Below, in pieces: positions 24,637 to 33,956 of a DNA stretch of 64,000 bases. This DNA is from Mucilaginibacter phenanthrenivorans (GTDB lineage: Bacteria > Bacteroidota > Bacteroidia > Sphingobacteriales > Sphingobacteriaceae). Each line of letters starts with the position of its first letter. Within the stretch, counting starts at the first letter, position 1. Where the stretch lies: the NCBI RefSeq assembly GCF_024721155.1, contig NZ_JAHVAP010000013.1:86377-150376 (forward strand), written 5' to 3'. Below the pieces are notes generated by a model that worked only from the letters and a program-made list of their open reading frames with translations, had not been told where the DNA came from and did no database searches. A program made the position numbers and the translations under genes.

Positions 24637-26310
24637 ATGGACGCTACCCCCACATCCACCCAAAGCAAATTGCTTTACCTTTTTACAGGTTTGGCGGTTT
24701 TGGTGAACTTTAGTGGTTTGTTCATCCCCCTGCAGGGACCCGATGCCGCCCTTTACGCGGTCATTTCTAAAACAATGGTGCAGCGTAATGATTATGTACA
24801 ACTGTTTTATCATGGTGCCGACTGGCTGGACAAGCCTCATTTTCCCTTTTGGATAACCGCAATTTCATTTAAGCTGTTCGGCTTTACTACCTGGGCTTAT
24901 AAACTACCCGGTATCCTGTTTTTGATGATGGGTGCCTGGTATACCTACCTTTTTGCAAAGGAATTATACAACAAGCAAATAGCCTTATGGAGCGTACTGA
25001 TCCTGCTTACCGCAGAGCATATCGTACTATCAAATAACGATGTTCGCGCCGAACCGTATTTAACAGGGCTCATCATTGCCGCTGTTTATCATTTTTATAA
25101 GGCGCTCAATAGTAATAGTTTTTGGCGGCTGCTTTGGGGCTGTATATTTACCGCCTGCGCTATCATGACCAAGGGGATGTTCGCCATTGTGCCTATTGGT
25201 GGCGCTATTGCAGGGCAATTAATTATTACCAGGCAATGGCGATCATTGTTTAATTTACCATGGCTGATAGCGATTGTTTTGATCTTCATATTCATCCTCC
25301 CCGAACTTTGGTGCCTTCATCAACAGTTTGATCTGCACCCGGAAAAGATCGTATTTGGGCAAAAGGGAGTATCGGGCATCCGGTTCTTTTTTTGGGATAG
25401 CCAGTTTGGCCGCTTCTTTAACACCGGCCCCATCAAGGGCAGTGGCGATCCAACCTTTTTTATTCATACCTCGCTTTGGGCGTTTCTGCCATGGTCGCTT
25501 ATTATGTTTGCGGCGGTTTACCAGTTTATAAAAAAAGGGGTAGTATATCCCAAGGGAAAAGAGTGGTATTGCATCAGCGGGGCTTTGCTTACCTTCCTGC
25601 TATTTTCGGCTTCCAGCTTCCAGCTGCCACATTACCTGAATATTGTATTCCCATTTTTTGCCATTATTACTTCGCAGTATTTGTATTACCTCAGAAGGGC
25701 AAAGGCACTGCGCAAAATAGCATTTGTACAAACCTTTTTAATAAGTTTACTATTGCTGCTAGTGGCCGTACTCTGGTACTTTTTCAGGCCCGAAGTGCTT
25801 AGCTGGTTCACAGTTTTAACGGTCCTGATGCTTTTGATCATGCTTATGTTTTTCACACGCTTTTTCAATATTTCCGGCTATCAGAAAATCGCATTAAGAA
25901 CCTTGCTGGCCTCTTTTATTGTTAATCTTTTTCTTAACCTGTCGTTCTACCCGTCCTTAATGCATTACCAGGCAAGCAACGATGCTGCGATATGGATAAA
26001 CGAGCATAACAACCGCAACCTGCCCGTTGCCTTAACAGACGTTGATGATTACAACTCCGCTCCATTTGAATTTTATAGCAATTTGCCGGTTAGCGAAATC
26101 AAAATCGATGGGGAGCACGCGCTTCCGTCAAAGCCTTTTCTGCTGTATGCCTCGGCTGATGAAATAAGCAAGTTGGTGGCAAGCGGAACCCGTGTACAAA
26201 TGCTGGCATCTTTCTATCGCTACCGCGTAACAAGGCTCCAGCTCCCTTTTTTAAATGTGAATACAAGGGATAAAGAGTTAACCAAAATGGTTGTTGCCAG
26301 TATTAATTAA
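24637..26310 (+). CDS. GT39-family (ArnT/PMT-like) integral membrane glycosyltransferase
   Basis: 557 residues with about twelve transmembrane helices. The first periplasmic loop has the family motif in the form GPDAALYAVISKTM (Asp as presumed catalytic or donor-binding residue), followed by WLDKPHFPFWI and NDVRAEPYLTGL. The C-terminal 130 residues form a periplasmic domain. Such enzymes use an undecaprenyl- or dolichyl-phosphate-linked sugar to glycosylate lipid A or secreted proteins at the outer face of the inner membrane. The gene is alone, with TATCTTTA upstream of the ATG as probable -7 element. Substrate unknown. Confidence 0.85.
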   Translation: MDATPTSTQSKLLYLFTGLAVLVNFSGLFIPLQGPDAALYAVISKTMVQRNDYVQLFYHGADWLDKPHFPFWITAISFKLFGFTTWAYKLPGILFLMMGAWYTYLFAKELYNKQIALWSVLILLTAEHIVLSNNDVRAEPYLTGLIIAAVYHFYKALNSNSFWRLLWGCIFTACAIMTKGMFAIVPIGGAIAGQLIITRQWRSLFNLPWLIAIVLIFIFILPELWCLHQQFDLHPEKIVFGQKGVSGIRFFFWDSQFGRFFNTGPIKGSGDPTFFIHTSLWAFLPWSLIMFAAVYQFIKKGVVYPKGKEWYCISGALLTFLLFSASSFQLPHYLNIVFPFFAIITSQYLYYLRRAKALRKIAFVQTFLISLLLLLVAVLWYFFRPEVLSWFTVLTVLMLLIMLMFFTRFFNISGYQKIALRTLLASFIVNLFLNLSFYPSLMHYQASNDAAIWINEHNNRNLPVALTDVDDYNSAPFEFYSNLPVSEIKIDGEHALPSKPFLLYASADEISKLVASGTRVQMLASFYRYRVTRLQLPFLNVNTRDKELTKMVVASIN

Positions 26311-26578
26311 TTTTTCACCGTCTCTGTATCGTTTAAAACTGCGGTGCCGTAATAGCTTATAAACCAGGTGAAAATAAGTTCTCCTCCTAATTGTTATCAT
26401 GGTAAAACACAAAACTCCGCTGCTATATTAAGCTTTTTGATCATTGCCTTTGCTTCCCGGGAAAGAGCAAATAAGTCTCGCTTTAAAGGGAAAGACCCTG
26501 GTACTCTCTTCCTTTAAACAGCAAAAAGTTACATCGGATTTTGTGTTTACCTTAAAGTTGTTTAATAAATTCAAGCCT
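26311..26578. other. Intergenic stretch with a possible gene remnant
   Basis: About 53 codons (26452-26590, + strand) read protein-like (LPGKEQISLALKGKTLVLSS and on to LLRS) and end at a stop inside the 3' end of the permease gene, but they have no start codon and a stop just before. It may be a decayed fragment. Nothing else is evident here. Confidence 0.25.
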
Positions 26579-28984
26579 TTACTCCGTTCTTAAACTCTTA
26601 ACAGGGTTACTAACTGCCGCTTTGATTGTTTGCAGCGTAATTAATACAACGGTTAAGGTGGTAAGCAATAAAATTGAAAGGATAAACGGATAACCTGTGA
26701 TGGAAATCCGGTAAGCATATCCATTAAGCCAGTTGTGCATCACCAAGTAGGCCAGCGGACAGGAAATTAACCCCGCAATAAAAACTATCCCTAAAAACTC
26801 CTTTAAAAACAGGTTGATGATACCCGGTACCGATGAGCCTAATACCTTGCGGATGCCAATCTCGCGGGTGCGCTTTTGAATGCTTAATGATATCAGCCCC
26901 AAAACACCAAGGAACACAATTGTTATAGCCAATATGGTGGCCATAGCCGAGGCTTTTTTTAATTGTATTTCGGTTTTATAAAGGCTTGCTATTGCCTCAT
27001 CCATAAAGTGGTATTCGAATGGCGCGCCAGGCAATAGTATGTTCCATTGTTTTTGCAATGCGGCTATGCTTTTTTGCATATCGCCGGGCTTAAGCTTAAA
27101 GGAGAGATACCGGTAATATAGGGTGTAGTTTACATTGGTAAAACTAATTGGTTGAATAAGCCGTTGCATAGAGCCAAGGTGAAAATCGGCGGTAACGCCA
27201 CAGATAGTTAGGGGTGCTGCAGTACCCGGCATGTTAACCAATTGCCCAACAGCGTCTTTAGGGTTTTTCCATCCCAGTGCTTTTGAGGCAGATTCGTTGA
27301 TCACAATTTTTGCAGAATCTCCGGGTGCATATTGCGGTGTGAAAAATTCGCCCGCTTTTAATGGAATGCCATAGGTAGCGCCAAATTGGTTATCGGTTGT
27401 TAAACCATTTAAGGATATTGCTTTTTTAGGGTCAGTTCCATAACGATACAGTTGCATGCCATCTCCGGCGCCATCAGGTATGTGCCATGAAAGTGATACA
27501 CTGCTTACCTGGGGCATCTGGCTAATTTGGTAACGAACAGTTTCCATTTTTTTAACACCTTTTGCCGACCAATCCCTTGGTACCTGTGAGTATACCACAT
27601 AATCTTTGTTAAAACCAAGGTCGCCTTTTAGACAAAGCGTTACCTGCTGCGAAATAATTATGGCGATAATAAACACCATAGCTGCGGTGCCAAATTGGAA
27701 GCCCACTAATATTTTGCGGAACAGCACATTTTCCTTTACGGAACTTAATTTCCCTTTTAACGAATCGACTGATTTTAGGGAGGATAGCACCAATGCAGGA
27801 TAAAGCCCGGCAAGCGATCCTAAAAAAACAGTAAACAAAACCAGTATTAAATACGCATACCACGGAAACGAGAAAAGCCCGATGATATCCCTGCCCAAAA
27901 CATTACTGAAATAAGGCCTTGCCAGTAGATAGCCTGCCAGCGCAATTGTTGTTGCCAGCATTACTAAAATGGTTGCCTCAGTCAAAAATTGCCATATCAA
28001 CTGTTTTCGCAGTCCTCCAAGCACTTTCCGGATGCCCATTTCTTTCATTCGAGATGATGAGCGGCCTACGCAAATATTTACAAAATTAATAACCGCCATC
28101 AGCAGGATAAATAACGCTATTGCCGATAGTGTGTATAGCATTTTTTTTACCACACCGTTATTGGCGTCCAGATAATATTCTTTCAAAGGTACCAGGTAGG
28201 GGGTAAGGTTATCACTAATTCGCTGCGGCGCACGTTCCTTAATTAAATGCCGCATAGCCTGCTCCACCTGGTTTGGGGTAACGCCCTTTTTCAGTTCGAC
28301 GTATCCAGCAAGTACCACATTGTCCCAGCCACCCATGTTACGGCCCAGAAAATCTGCCGCTTTGGCTGGTAAAAAAATATCGTTTTGAATGTTGTCGTTT
28401 ACGTTTGTTACGGAGTTTTTGGGTAGTATGTTTAATACCCCTGAAATGCTGAAATCGTGTTTGTCACCTTTAAAGCTTTCAATGCTGAGCGTTTGGCCAA
28501 CAACATCGGTTTTGCCAAAATATTTAATCGCCAGCCTTTCAGTTATTATCGCCGAAAACGGATCATTGAATGCCTTACCCGGGTCGCCGTGAGCCAAGCC
28601 GAAACCATACATACTTAACATGGTGCTGTCGCAAATTTGTATGCTTTCGCGGAAATGTTTTTCACCGCTTGAAACTATGGAGCCAACGCCATCCCAGTGG
28701 TAGTAATTTTCAACCAGTGCAGGGTACACCTCTTTTAATGTTTTAGGTAATTGGGCTATTGTGGTAAGCTCGTATCCCATGTTTGGGTCTTTCCACTTGC
28801 TTTGTATGATATATTGGTTATCTGCATCTTTTAAATCATGATTTACCTGTAATTCGCCCCAAACATAGGCGCCTATCAGCAGTGTAAATGCAATGCCTAC
28901 CGAAAGGCCGAAAATATTGATGATTGAAAAGCCCTTATTTTTCCAGAGGCTTCGCCAGGCTATGATAAAGTAATTTTGCAGCAT
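26579..28984 (-). CDS. FtsX/MacB-type ABC transporter permease
   Basis: 801 residues from the ATG at 28984 (MLQNYFIIAWRSLWKNKGFS, the standard start of this family); the 26 extra codons to 29062 have no counterpart in relatives. There are two tandem repeats of MacB_PCD periplasmic domain plus FtsX helices: TM1 near 20-40, a three-helix FtsX block near 285-425 (MKEMGIRKVLGG and GSLAGLYPALVLSS), then a second half with SAMATILAITIVFLGVLGL and KRTREIGIRKVLGSS. These large single-chain permeases work with a separate MacB-like ATPase in mechanotransmission of lipoproteins, peptides or efflux substrates. No ATPase gene lies beside it. Confidence 0.88.
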   Translation of the reverse strand: MLQNYFIIAWRSLWKNKGFSIINIFGLSVGIAFTLLIGAYVWGELQVNHDLKDADNQYIIQSKWKDPNMGYELTTIAQLPKTLKEVYPALVENYYHWDGVGSIVSSGEKHFRESIQICDSTMLSMYGFGLAHGDPGKAFNDPFSAIITERLAIKYFGKTDVVGQTLSIESFKGDKHDFSISGVLNILPKNSVTNVNDNIQNDIFLPAKAADFLGRNMGGWDNVVLAGYVELKKGVTPNQVEQAMRHLIKERAPQRISDNLTPYLVPLKEYYLDANNGVVKKMLYTLSAIALFILLMAVINFVNICVGRSSSRMKEMGIRKVLGGLRKQLIWQFLTEATILVMLATTIALAGYLLARPYFSNVLGRDIIGLFSFPWYAYLILVLFTVFLGSLAGLYPALVLSSLKSVDSLKGKLSSVKENVLFRKILVGFQFGTAAMVFIIAIIISQQVTLCLKGDLGFNKDYVVYSQVPRDWSAKGVKKMETVRYQISQMPQVSSVSLSWHIPDGAGDGMQLYRYGTDPKKAISLNGLTTDNQFGATYGIPLKAGEFFTPQYAPGDSAKIVINESASKALGWKNPKDAVGQLVNMPGTAAPLTICGVTADFHLGSMQRLIQPISFTNVNYTLYYRYLSFKLKPGDMQKSIAALQKQWNILLPGAPFEYHFMDEAIASLYKTEIQLKKASAMATILAITIVFLGVLGLISLSIQKRTREIGIRKVLGSSVPGIINLFLKEFLGIVFIAGLISCPLAYLVMHNWLNGYAYRISITGYPFILSILLLTTLTVVLITLQTIKAAVSNPVKSLRTE

Positions 28985-29065
28985 ATGATGTGGTTTTAAG
29001 TATCGACAATTAAAAGTAGGATATAACCTGCTAACTGTGATAAGATTAACATTTTTTAACACGCC

Positions 29066-29127
29066 AGCCCCCCGGCCCCCTAAAGGGGGAGTTAATATAA
29101 AATACTCCCCTTTAGGGGTTGGGGGCT
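29066..29127. repeat. CCCCCTAAAGGGGG-type palindrome (family R7)
   Basis: agccccccggccccctaaag with gggagt on the left, and actcccctttaggggttggg with ggct on the right, pair over about 24 bp. It lies between divergent genes and reaches close to the TATCTTGC -7 element of the DinB gene. The same element occurs inside the FAD oxidoreductase gene at 9060-9092. Confidence 0.75.
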
Positions 29128-29173
29128 TAACTTATTGGTTTGTATCTTGCAGCATCAATTAAACGTCGAAATT

Positions 29174-29611
29174 ATGGAAAACTATTTTGCTGAATTTTAC
29201 GAACGCGACCTTTTGAAACTAAGGGACGAAGTAAAAAACTTTAGGGATGATTATAACCTTTGGCGCACAAAGGAAGGTATTAGCAATTCCGCCGGTACGC
29301 TGGTGCTGCATTTGCTGGGCAACCTGAATTTTGGCATCGGTACCCAAATTGCCAAAAACGGCTATGTGCGTGATCGTGAATACGAATTTTCTGCAACTGA
29401 CGTTCCGCGTGAAGAACTGATAGCCGGCATCAATAATTTGATTGAAGTAGTTAAATCTGCCTTAACCGGAATAACCCGCGAAAAGCTTGACGAAATTTAT
29501 CCTTTAGACAAGTTTGGACGAAAAAGCACCGCTTACTACCTTGCTTTTTTTCATGCGCACCTCAACTACCATTTGGGGCAGATAAATTATTTAAGACGGA
29601 TATTGGAATAA
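29174..29611 (+). CDS. DinB-family (DUF1572-like) protein
   Basis: 145 residues from the ATG at 29174; upstream TATCTTGC fits a promoter, and the extra codons to 29135 would overlap it. It is a four-helix bundle: helix 1 ENYFAEFYERDLLKLRDEVKNF, SAGTLVLHLLGNLNFGIGTQI with the first metal His, and FFHAHLNYHLGQINYLRRIL with two further His residues. DinB-like proteins bind a divalent metal through three His; many act as bacillithiol- or mycothiol-dependent transferases, but Bacteroidota members mostly lack a known function. It ends directly against the stop of the convergent Kelch gene (0 bp between them). Confidence 0.8.
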   Translation: MENYFAEFYERDLLKLRDEVKNFRDDYNLWRTKEGISNSAGTLVLHLLGNLNFGIGTQIAKNGYVRDREYEFSATDVPREELIAGINNLIEVVKSALTGITREKLDEIYPLDKFGRKSTAYYLAFFHAHLNYHLGQINYLRRILE

Positions 29612-30730
29612 TTATTTCAGGCTAAAAACTTCCAAAGCGATGTCGCCATGATCACCCCCTGCCCTTTGTCCCGGTGGCCCATTCGGTGGTGGATTATTAC
29701 CCGGCTGGCCATTGATTGGCGGTGGTCCCTGCATTCCTGGTTTGCCAATAGGTGGCGGGCCACCCGGACCACCACCTGCACCGCCTGCTATGTAGATCTT
29801 ATGATCAAGCACCGTGCCGCCAACGCCGTTGCGAGCCATATTTAAACTCGCAGCTTTTGTCCATTGATTTTGGGTTGATGGGTCTAATACGAAAACATCC
29901 TTTTGCGGGCCGTTGGGTTTGGTTGCTGTCGCCCGTTCACCACCGATATAATAGATCTTGTTATCAAGATTAACCGCTGTGCCGCCGCCTGTGCCTAAGG
30001 GTAACTTCGCATCCAGTGAGCTCCATTTGCCGGTTTTAAAATCGTAACAATCCACATCAAGCATTACCTTATCAAAAAACGACATGAAGTTATTTGCATC
30101 ATGCAGGCTGGTATTGCGCCCGCCTATTGCATATAATTTATCGCCAACTACAACAGCCATGCTGTGGTCGCGGATGTGCGGCGCATCAGGCAGTAAAGTC
30201 CATTTATCTGTAGCCGGGTCATAGCAATCAAACATGCTGTTAGTGCCGCTGCGATGTCCGTGGGTTATCCCGCAAACTATGTACAATTTGCCGTTGTAAA
30301 CCGCCTCACCCGCTCCGGCTCGTCTGCGGTCGGCTGGGATCTCTGTGAGTTTTTGCCAGGTATCCTTTTGGGTATCATAGCTATATACATTGGGTAACGG
30401 GATCTGATCGGGATAACCGCCCTCGTAAAAGGCGTCCAGCACGTATACTTTATCGCCAAGGCCCACGGCTTGCAAATGATGCATGGTAAAGGGAGCCATT
30501 GCTTTCTTTGTCCAGGTCGACGTATTGGGATCGTAAGCCTCAACCGGCGTAGCAGGGCCATCCCCTCCAATTAAATATAATTTACCATCAACGGCAACCA
30601 GGCTGCATTCGCTGCGGGCGGCGACTTTGTTGATTGTTTTGACAAGCTGCCAGCGGCCGGTATCAATTTGAGCAAATGCGAGCGTTGCTGACAATAATCC
30701 GAAAATGAATGCAGGAAGTATTTTTTTCAT
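29612..30730 (-). CDS. Secreted Kelch-repeat beta-propeller protein
   Basis: 372 residues with a Sec signal (ILPAFIFGLLSATLAFAQ). Six Kelch blades are readable by their 'GGxx.....Y......W' pattern: LYLIGGDGPATPVEAYDPNT, VYVLDAFYEGG, LYIVCGITHG, LYAIGGRNTS, IYYIGGERAT and IYIAGGAGGG. The last blade is interrupted by about 40 Pro/Gly-rich residues (GPPPINGQPGNNPPPNGPPG region) before its closing strand IALEVFSLK. Kelch propellers bind proteins or sugars; some (mutarotase-like NanM, galactose oxidase) are enzymes, but no metal site is visible here. Probably a periplasmic or surface binding protein. Confidence 0.82.
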   Translation of the reverse strand: MKKILPAFIFGLLSATLAFAQIDTGRWQLVKTINKVAARSECSLVAVDGKLYLIGGDGPATPVEAYDPNTSTWTKKAMAPFTMHHLQAVGLGDKVYVLDAFYEGGYPDQIPLPNVYSYDTQKDTWQKLTEIPADRRRAGAGEAVYNGKLYIVCGITHGHRSGTNSMFDCYDPATDKWTLLPDAPHIRDHSMAVVVGDKLYAIGGRNTSLHDANNFMSFFDKVMLDVDCYDFKTGKWSSLDAKLPLGTGGGTAVNLDNKIYYIGGERATATKPNGPQKDVFVLDPSTQNQWTKAASLNMARNGVGGTVLDHKIYIAGGAGGGPGGPPPIGKPGMQGPPPINGQPGNNPPPNGPPGQRAGGDHGDIALEVFSLK

Positions 30731-31025
30731 CGCGGTAATTTAACTGGACCTAAATAAAAACGGAACGCTCATATCCTTGCGTTTGTTTATCTAAAACTAA
30801 ATATAAAAATAATGGGAACCGATAATAATAGACGAAGAACTCCTGAACGCAGATAAAGAGGTTTAGGTAATGGATGAAACCGGGCAAAAACGCGATTTAA
30901 AATCAAGCTGCTGAGATATTTGGATTTTAATAAACTGGATACCAATTACATTGATTTTTAGGCGGATACTGTACCTTACCTTAACAGTATTTTGTTATAT
31001 TTATGCGGGCTTACAACCTGTCACA

Positions 31026-32438
31026 ATGAGAAAGAGCTATATTTTAATTTTACTGGCATTAGTGCTGGTTTCCTGTCATAAAGAACACCCCGGAACTATA
31101 GACAATACGAATTTATTGATTAATAACGATCACACCGTTAACGTAACTTTTGCTGCGGCTGCCGGGGATTTAGTTCCCGCGACCTATGAGGGGCTAAGTT
31201 TTGAGAATAGTATCTTAGCTGAAGATGAAAGTTTTTTGAATGCTAATAATAAAGTAGTTGTCCAGTTAATGAAAAACCTTGGCCCAGGTATTTTAAGGAT
31301 GGGCGGCGCCAGTAGTGACCTTACTACATGGTCCCGGTCCGTACGCAATTCCGGAACGCCATTGGATGTAATTACAACTACTGACATCGATCGGCTTGCC
31401 GCATTCTCCCGGGCGATAGACTGGCCGGTACTATTTGGCTTAAACCTCGGTAACAATGACCCTGCGCTGGCTGCCGATGAAGCTGCCTATGTAAATCAAA
31501 GCATTGGTACTAATTTGTATGCCTTTCAATTTGGTAACGAGCCAGATGCTTACGCACCATATACACATCACAGAAACCCGTCTTACGGCTTCAATGATTT
31601 TCTTGCAGAATGGAGAGGTTACCATGCCGCTGTGCAAAAAGCAGTTCCGGGTGCAGAATTTGCAGGACCGGACGTGGCTTTTAACAGCAGTTGGATCACG
31701 TCTTTTCACGAAAATGAAAGGGGCGAAACAAAACTGCAGGACGGTCATTATTACGAAACCGGGCCTGCTTCAGATATTGGTATAGATTACAATTCTATCC
31801 TTGGCCGCAGCTATAAATTCGGGCAATTGCTTGACGGGGTTCAGGCGGCTTCTAAGGTTCAGCCTTATCGCGTAACTGAAATCAATAATGTTTACGGGGG
31901 CGGTAAGCCGGGCGTTAGTGACGTATTCGCCTCGGCATTATGGGCGCTTGATATCATGTGGGCATTTGCAGATCAAAGTTGCCAGGGCATTAATTTTCAT
32001 ACCGGCAAAGGGCTGTTTTACTCACCGATAATGAATGAAAACGGTGTGTTTGTAACCAAGCCGGAATATTATGCCATGCTGACCTTTAGATATGGTAGCG
32101 CAAATGGCAGGCTTGTGGCAACTACAACTGATAATACATTTGCTTGCAGTGCGCATACTACTGTGATAAATAATACTTATTCTATCACGTTGATAAATAA
32201 GGACGTCAACAAAAGCTACGATTTTAATATAATCCCTAACAAGAGTGTGATGTCTGCAAAGGTTTACCGCCTTTCTGCACCATCGATTACAGCTAAAGAC
32301 GGGATTACTTTCGCAGGCAGCAAGGTAAATGCGGATGGTACCTTTAATCCTTCGGCTTCTGAAAACGTAACCATAACCAAAAGAAATTTTATAGTTAACG
32401 TGCCGGCAGGAAGCGCGGCTGTTGTTGTAGCGCAATAA
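31026..32438 (+). CDS. Lipoprotein glycoside hydrolase, GH79-like (beta-glucuronidase/heparanase type)
   Basis: 470 residues from the ATG at 31026, chosen because it gives a clean lipoprotein signal (SYILILLALVLVSC); the in-frame codons up to 30951 have no role. It is a clan GH-A TIM barrel: GPGILRMGGASSDLTTW, then QFGNEPDAY with the acid/base Glu172, and YRVTEINNVYGGG with the nucleophile Glu285. The C-terminal beta domain (about 370-470) is the usual partner of GH79 and GH30 barrels. It should cleave beta-linked glucuronic or related sugars at the cell surface. It stands alone, without a susCD pair, which is unusual for a surface glycosidase in this phylum. Confidence 0.8.
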   Translation: MRKSYILILLALVLVSCHKEHPGTIDNTNLLINNDHTVNVTFAAAAGDLVPATYEGLSFENSILAEDESFLNANNKVVVQLMKNLGPGILRMGGASSDLTTWSRSVRNSGTPLDVITTTDIDRLAAFSRAIDWPVLFGLNLGNNDPALAADEAAYVNQSIGTNLYAFQFGNEPDAYAPYTHHRNPSYGFNDFLAEWRGYHAAVQKAVPGAEFAGPDVAFNSSWITSFHENERGETKLQDGHYYETGPASDIGIDYNSILGRSYKFGQLLDGVQAASKVQPYRVTEINNVYGGGKPGVSDVFASALWALDIMWAFADQSCQGINFHTGKGLFYSPIMNENGVFVTKPEYYAMLTFRYGSANGRLVATTTDNTFACSAHTTVINNTYSITLINKDVNKSYDFNIIPNKSVMSAKVYRLSAPSITAKDGITFAGSKVNADGTFNPSASENVTITKRNFIVNVPAGSAAVVVAQ

Positions 32439-32487
32439 AAGACATTCCCATATCCATAACATGTATCCGGCAGCTAAACTGTTTGCA

Positions 32488-32495
32488 TATATTTG
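32488..32495 (+). promoter_or_regulatory. -7 promoter element (TATATTTG)
   Basis: TATATTTG matches TAnnTTTG exactly and lies 18 bp before the ATG at 32514. A clear -33 TTTG at the usual distance is not seen. Confidence 0.45.
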
Positions 32496-32513
32496 CAGAC
32501 TGCTATAAACAAT

Positions 32514-32828
32514 ATGAGCCAGGTAAGAGAAATAAAATGTCCGCAATGCGGAAAATGGACGCTATGGGAAGGTGATATTAATGACAGGTGCCTGTACTGC
32601 GACAGCTTCCTTGAGTCGCACAGCTTTTCGCGCGGGATAGAAAAAAAGGCGAGGGAAGAAGCGATGAGGGAAAATGGGTTTCTGTATATCCGTCCCGGTG
32701 ATGGCCCGGTTAAACGGGCATTGAAGCGATCTATAAGCGCTTTCCGCTGGCTGGGAATTTACCTGCAGGTTGCATTTTTTATTGTCGTAACCATCATCAT
32801 CGTGTTGATCAGCCTGATTCCCGGCTAA
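32514..32828 (+). CDS. Small membrane protein with N-terminal zinc ribbon
   Basis: 104 residues from the ATG at 32514; the codons back to 32493 overlap the promoter. Residues 8-31 are a zinc ribbon (CPQCGKWTLWEGDINDRCLYC, with the two CxxC pairs about 15 residues apart). The middle is basic and helical, and a single transmembrane helix lies near the C-terminus (IYLQVAFFIVVTIIIVLISL). Such ribbons at the start of a membrane anchor occur in many regulators; no specific function can be named. The next gene starts one base after the stop (TAAATG), so the two are translated as an operon. Confidence 0.75.
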   Translation: MSQVREIKCPQCGKWTLWEGDINDRCLYCDSFLESHSFSRGIEKKAREEAMRENGFLYIRPGDGPVKRALKRSISAFRWLGIYLQVAFFIVVTIIIVLISLIPG

Positions 32829-33200
32829 ATGAAAACCTTGCTTAATAGGTGGTTTATTGCAAGCTGTTTAATTTGGCTGATCGTGATTTCCACCCGTAAA
32901 CTTGGCCACCCGATTCTCTTTATTAACGGCTATATTGATGATGCAATAGCTATCCCTGTTATTGCCAGTCTTGCTTTGTGCTTTCAAAGAGTCGTTATTT
33001 TTAAAAGCAATTACTATGTGCTATCTGTATGGCATGTGGTGTTCATTACCGCTTACGTTACTTTAGTTTTTGAAGTTTTACTACCCCTTATTTCCAAAAC
33101 GTATACAGGAGATTGGATTGACGCGCTGCTTTATAGCGTTGGGGCGGTGTTTTTTTATAGGGTGATGAATAAGGCTTTGTTAGAGACCAGAGACTTGTGA
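32829..33200 (+). CDS. Small four-helix integral membrane protein
   Basis: 123 residues, about four hydrophobic helices (WFIASCLIWLIVIST, AIAIPVIASLALCF, VLSVWHVVFITAYVTLVFEV, ALLYSVGAVFFY). It resembles short Bacteroidota proteins annotated as magnesium-citrate secondary transporter-like, an annotation I would not rely on. It directly follows the zinc-ribbon gene. The last codons (TTA GAG ACC AGA GAC TTG TGA) are formed by repeat R5, so the true ancestral C-terminus may have been different. Confidence 0.7.
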   Translation: MKTLLNRWFIASCLIWLIVISTRKLGHPILFINGYIDDAIAIPVIASLALCFQRVVIFKSNYYVLSVWHVVFITAYVTLVFEVLLPLISKTYTGDWIDALLYSVGAVFFYRVMNKALLETRDL

Positions 33201-33286
33201 TTAGAGATTAGTTGAAATATGGGAGATCAATTAAATTCTTCGTTCAACGCATCTTATTAACTAATCTCTGACCTCTAATCTCTTTT
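33184..33286. repeat. R5 palindrome supplying the stop codons of two convergent genes
   Basis: The left arm ttagagaccagagacttg and tgattagagattagtt contains the TGA of the membrane protein; the right arm aactaatctctgacctctaa with tctc contains the TAG of the OsmC gene on the opposite strand. The centre is A/T-rich with gggagatc. It can serve as a shared terminator. Confidence 0.75.
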
Positions 33287-33913
33287 TCCCATCTTCAACG
33301 CTCCCGTCGGGCACTTATTAACCTGTTCTGCAATCTCCTTACTTGTAGCGCCATCCATATTAACCCACGGTTTTGCGGCCGGGTTAAAAACCAGTGGTAG
33401 TTGCGTTGCACAGCGGGCTGCATGTTTACAAAGTTCGGGACGCCATTCAACTGTAACTTCGCCGTTGGTGTAGCTATGGGTCTTTTCAACTTCGGTGCCC
33501 GTATAGGCAAATGTGCGTACCCGGATCTCGCCTTCTAATATTTTTGATACCGGGCAAACTTTAGCTATCTGGGTAAGTCGCTCGCGTTGTTCGTCGGTTA
33601 CTGGCGATATAAAATTAAGGTCGCGGTCGATTACAGTGACCTTTTTACCATCTTCCAATTGAAAAAACATATTCGTGGCGACTGCTATCTGCGGAATATC
33701 CCAACCTTTACGGTCGATATACATGCGCAGTGTGGCCAGCGTACAGCAACTCAAAGATGAAAGCAGCAAGGTGTATGGATCAGGCCCCAGATCCTTCCCG
33801 CCGGTAAATTCCGGCTCATCCGAAATAAACTCGCCATTACGCCAAACAACGGTGCATTTGTATTTCTCCAAACCAATGCTTGCTGCAACCGGGCTATCTA
33901 ATATGTATTCCAT
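33275..33913 (-). CDS. OsmC-family protein fused to a C-terminal Fer4_19 iron-sulfur domain
   Basis: 212 residues. The first 135 are an OsmC/Ohr fold: GKDLGPDPYTLLLSSLSCCTLATLRMYIDRKGW with the two catalytic-type cysteines adjacent (LSCCT), and KVCPVSKIL with a further Cys. Residues about 145-205 form the divergent ferredoxin-like Fer4_19 domain: CKHAARC, PLVFNPAAKPWV and NKCPTGAL. OsmC/Ohr proteins reduce organic hydroperoxides with thiols; the fused domain may pass electrons or bind an Fe-S cluster. The OsmC-plus-Fer4_19 arrangement is known in Bacteroidota. It ends (KRD, TAG) within repeat R5. Confidence 0.85.
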   Translation of the reverse strand: MEYILDSPVAASIGLEKYKCTVVWRNGEFISDEPEFTGGKDLGPDPYTLLLSSLSCCTLATLRMYIDRKGWDIPQIAVATNMFFQLEDGKKVTVIDRDLNFISPVTDEQRERLTQIAKVCPVSKILEGEIRVRTFAYTGTEVEKTHSYTNGEVTVEWRPELCKHAARCATQLPLVFNPAAKPWVNMDGATSKEIAEQVNKCPTGALKMGKRD

Positions 33914-33956
33914 TTATCTTAATTATTTATTACATGCCATTAGCCAAACAATTTTC

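Noticed and set aside
26452..26590. 53-codon start-less frame after the GT39 gene
   Set aside because: Protein-like in composition but lacks any start codon and overlaps the permease 3' end; kept only as a possible remnant.
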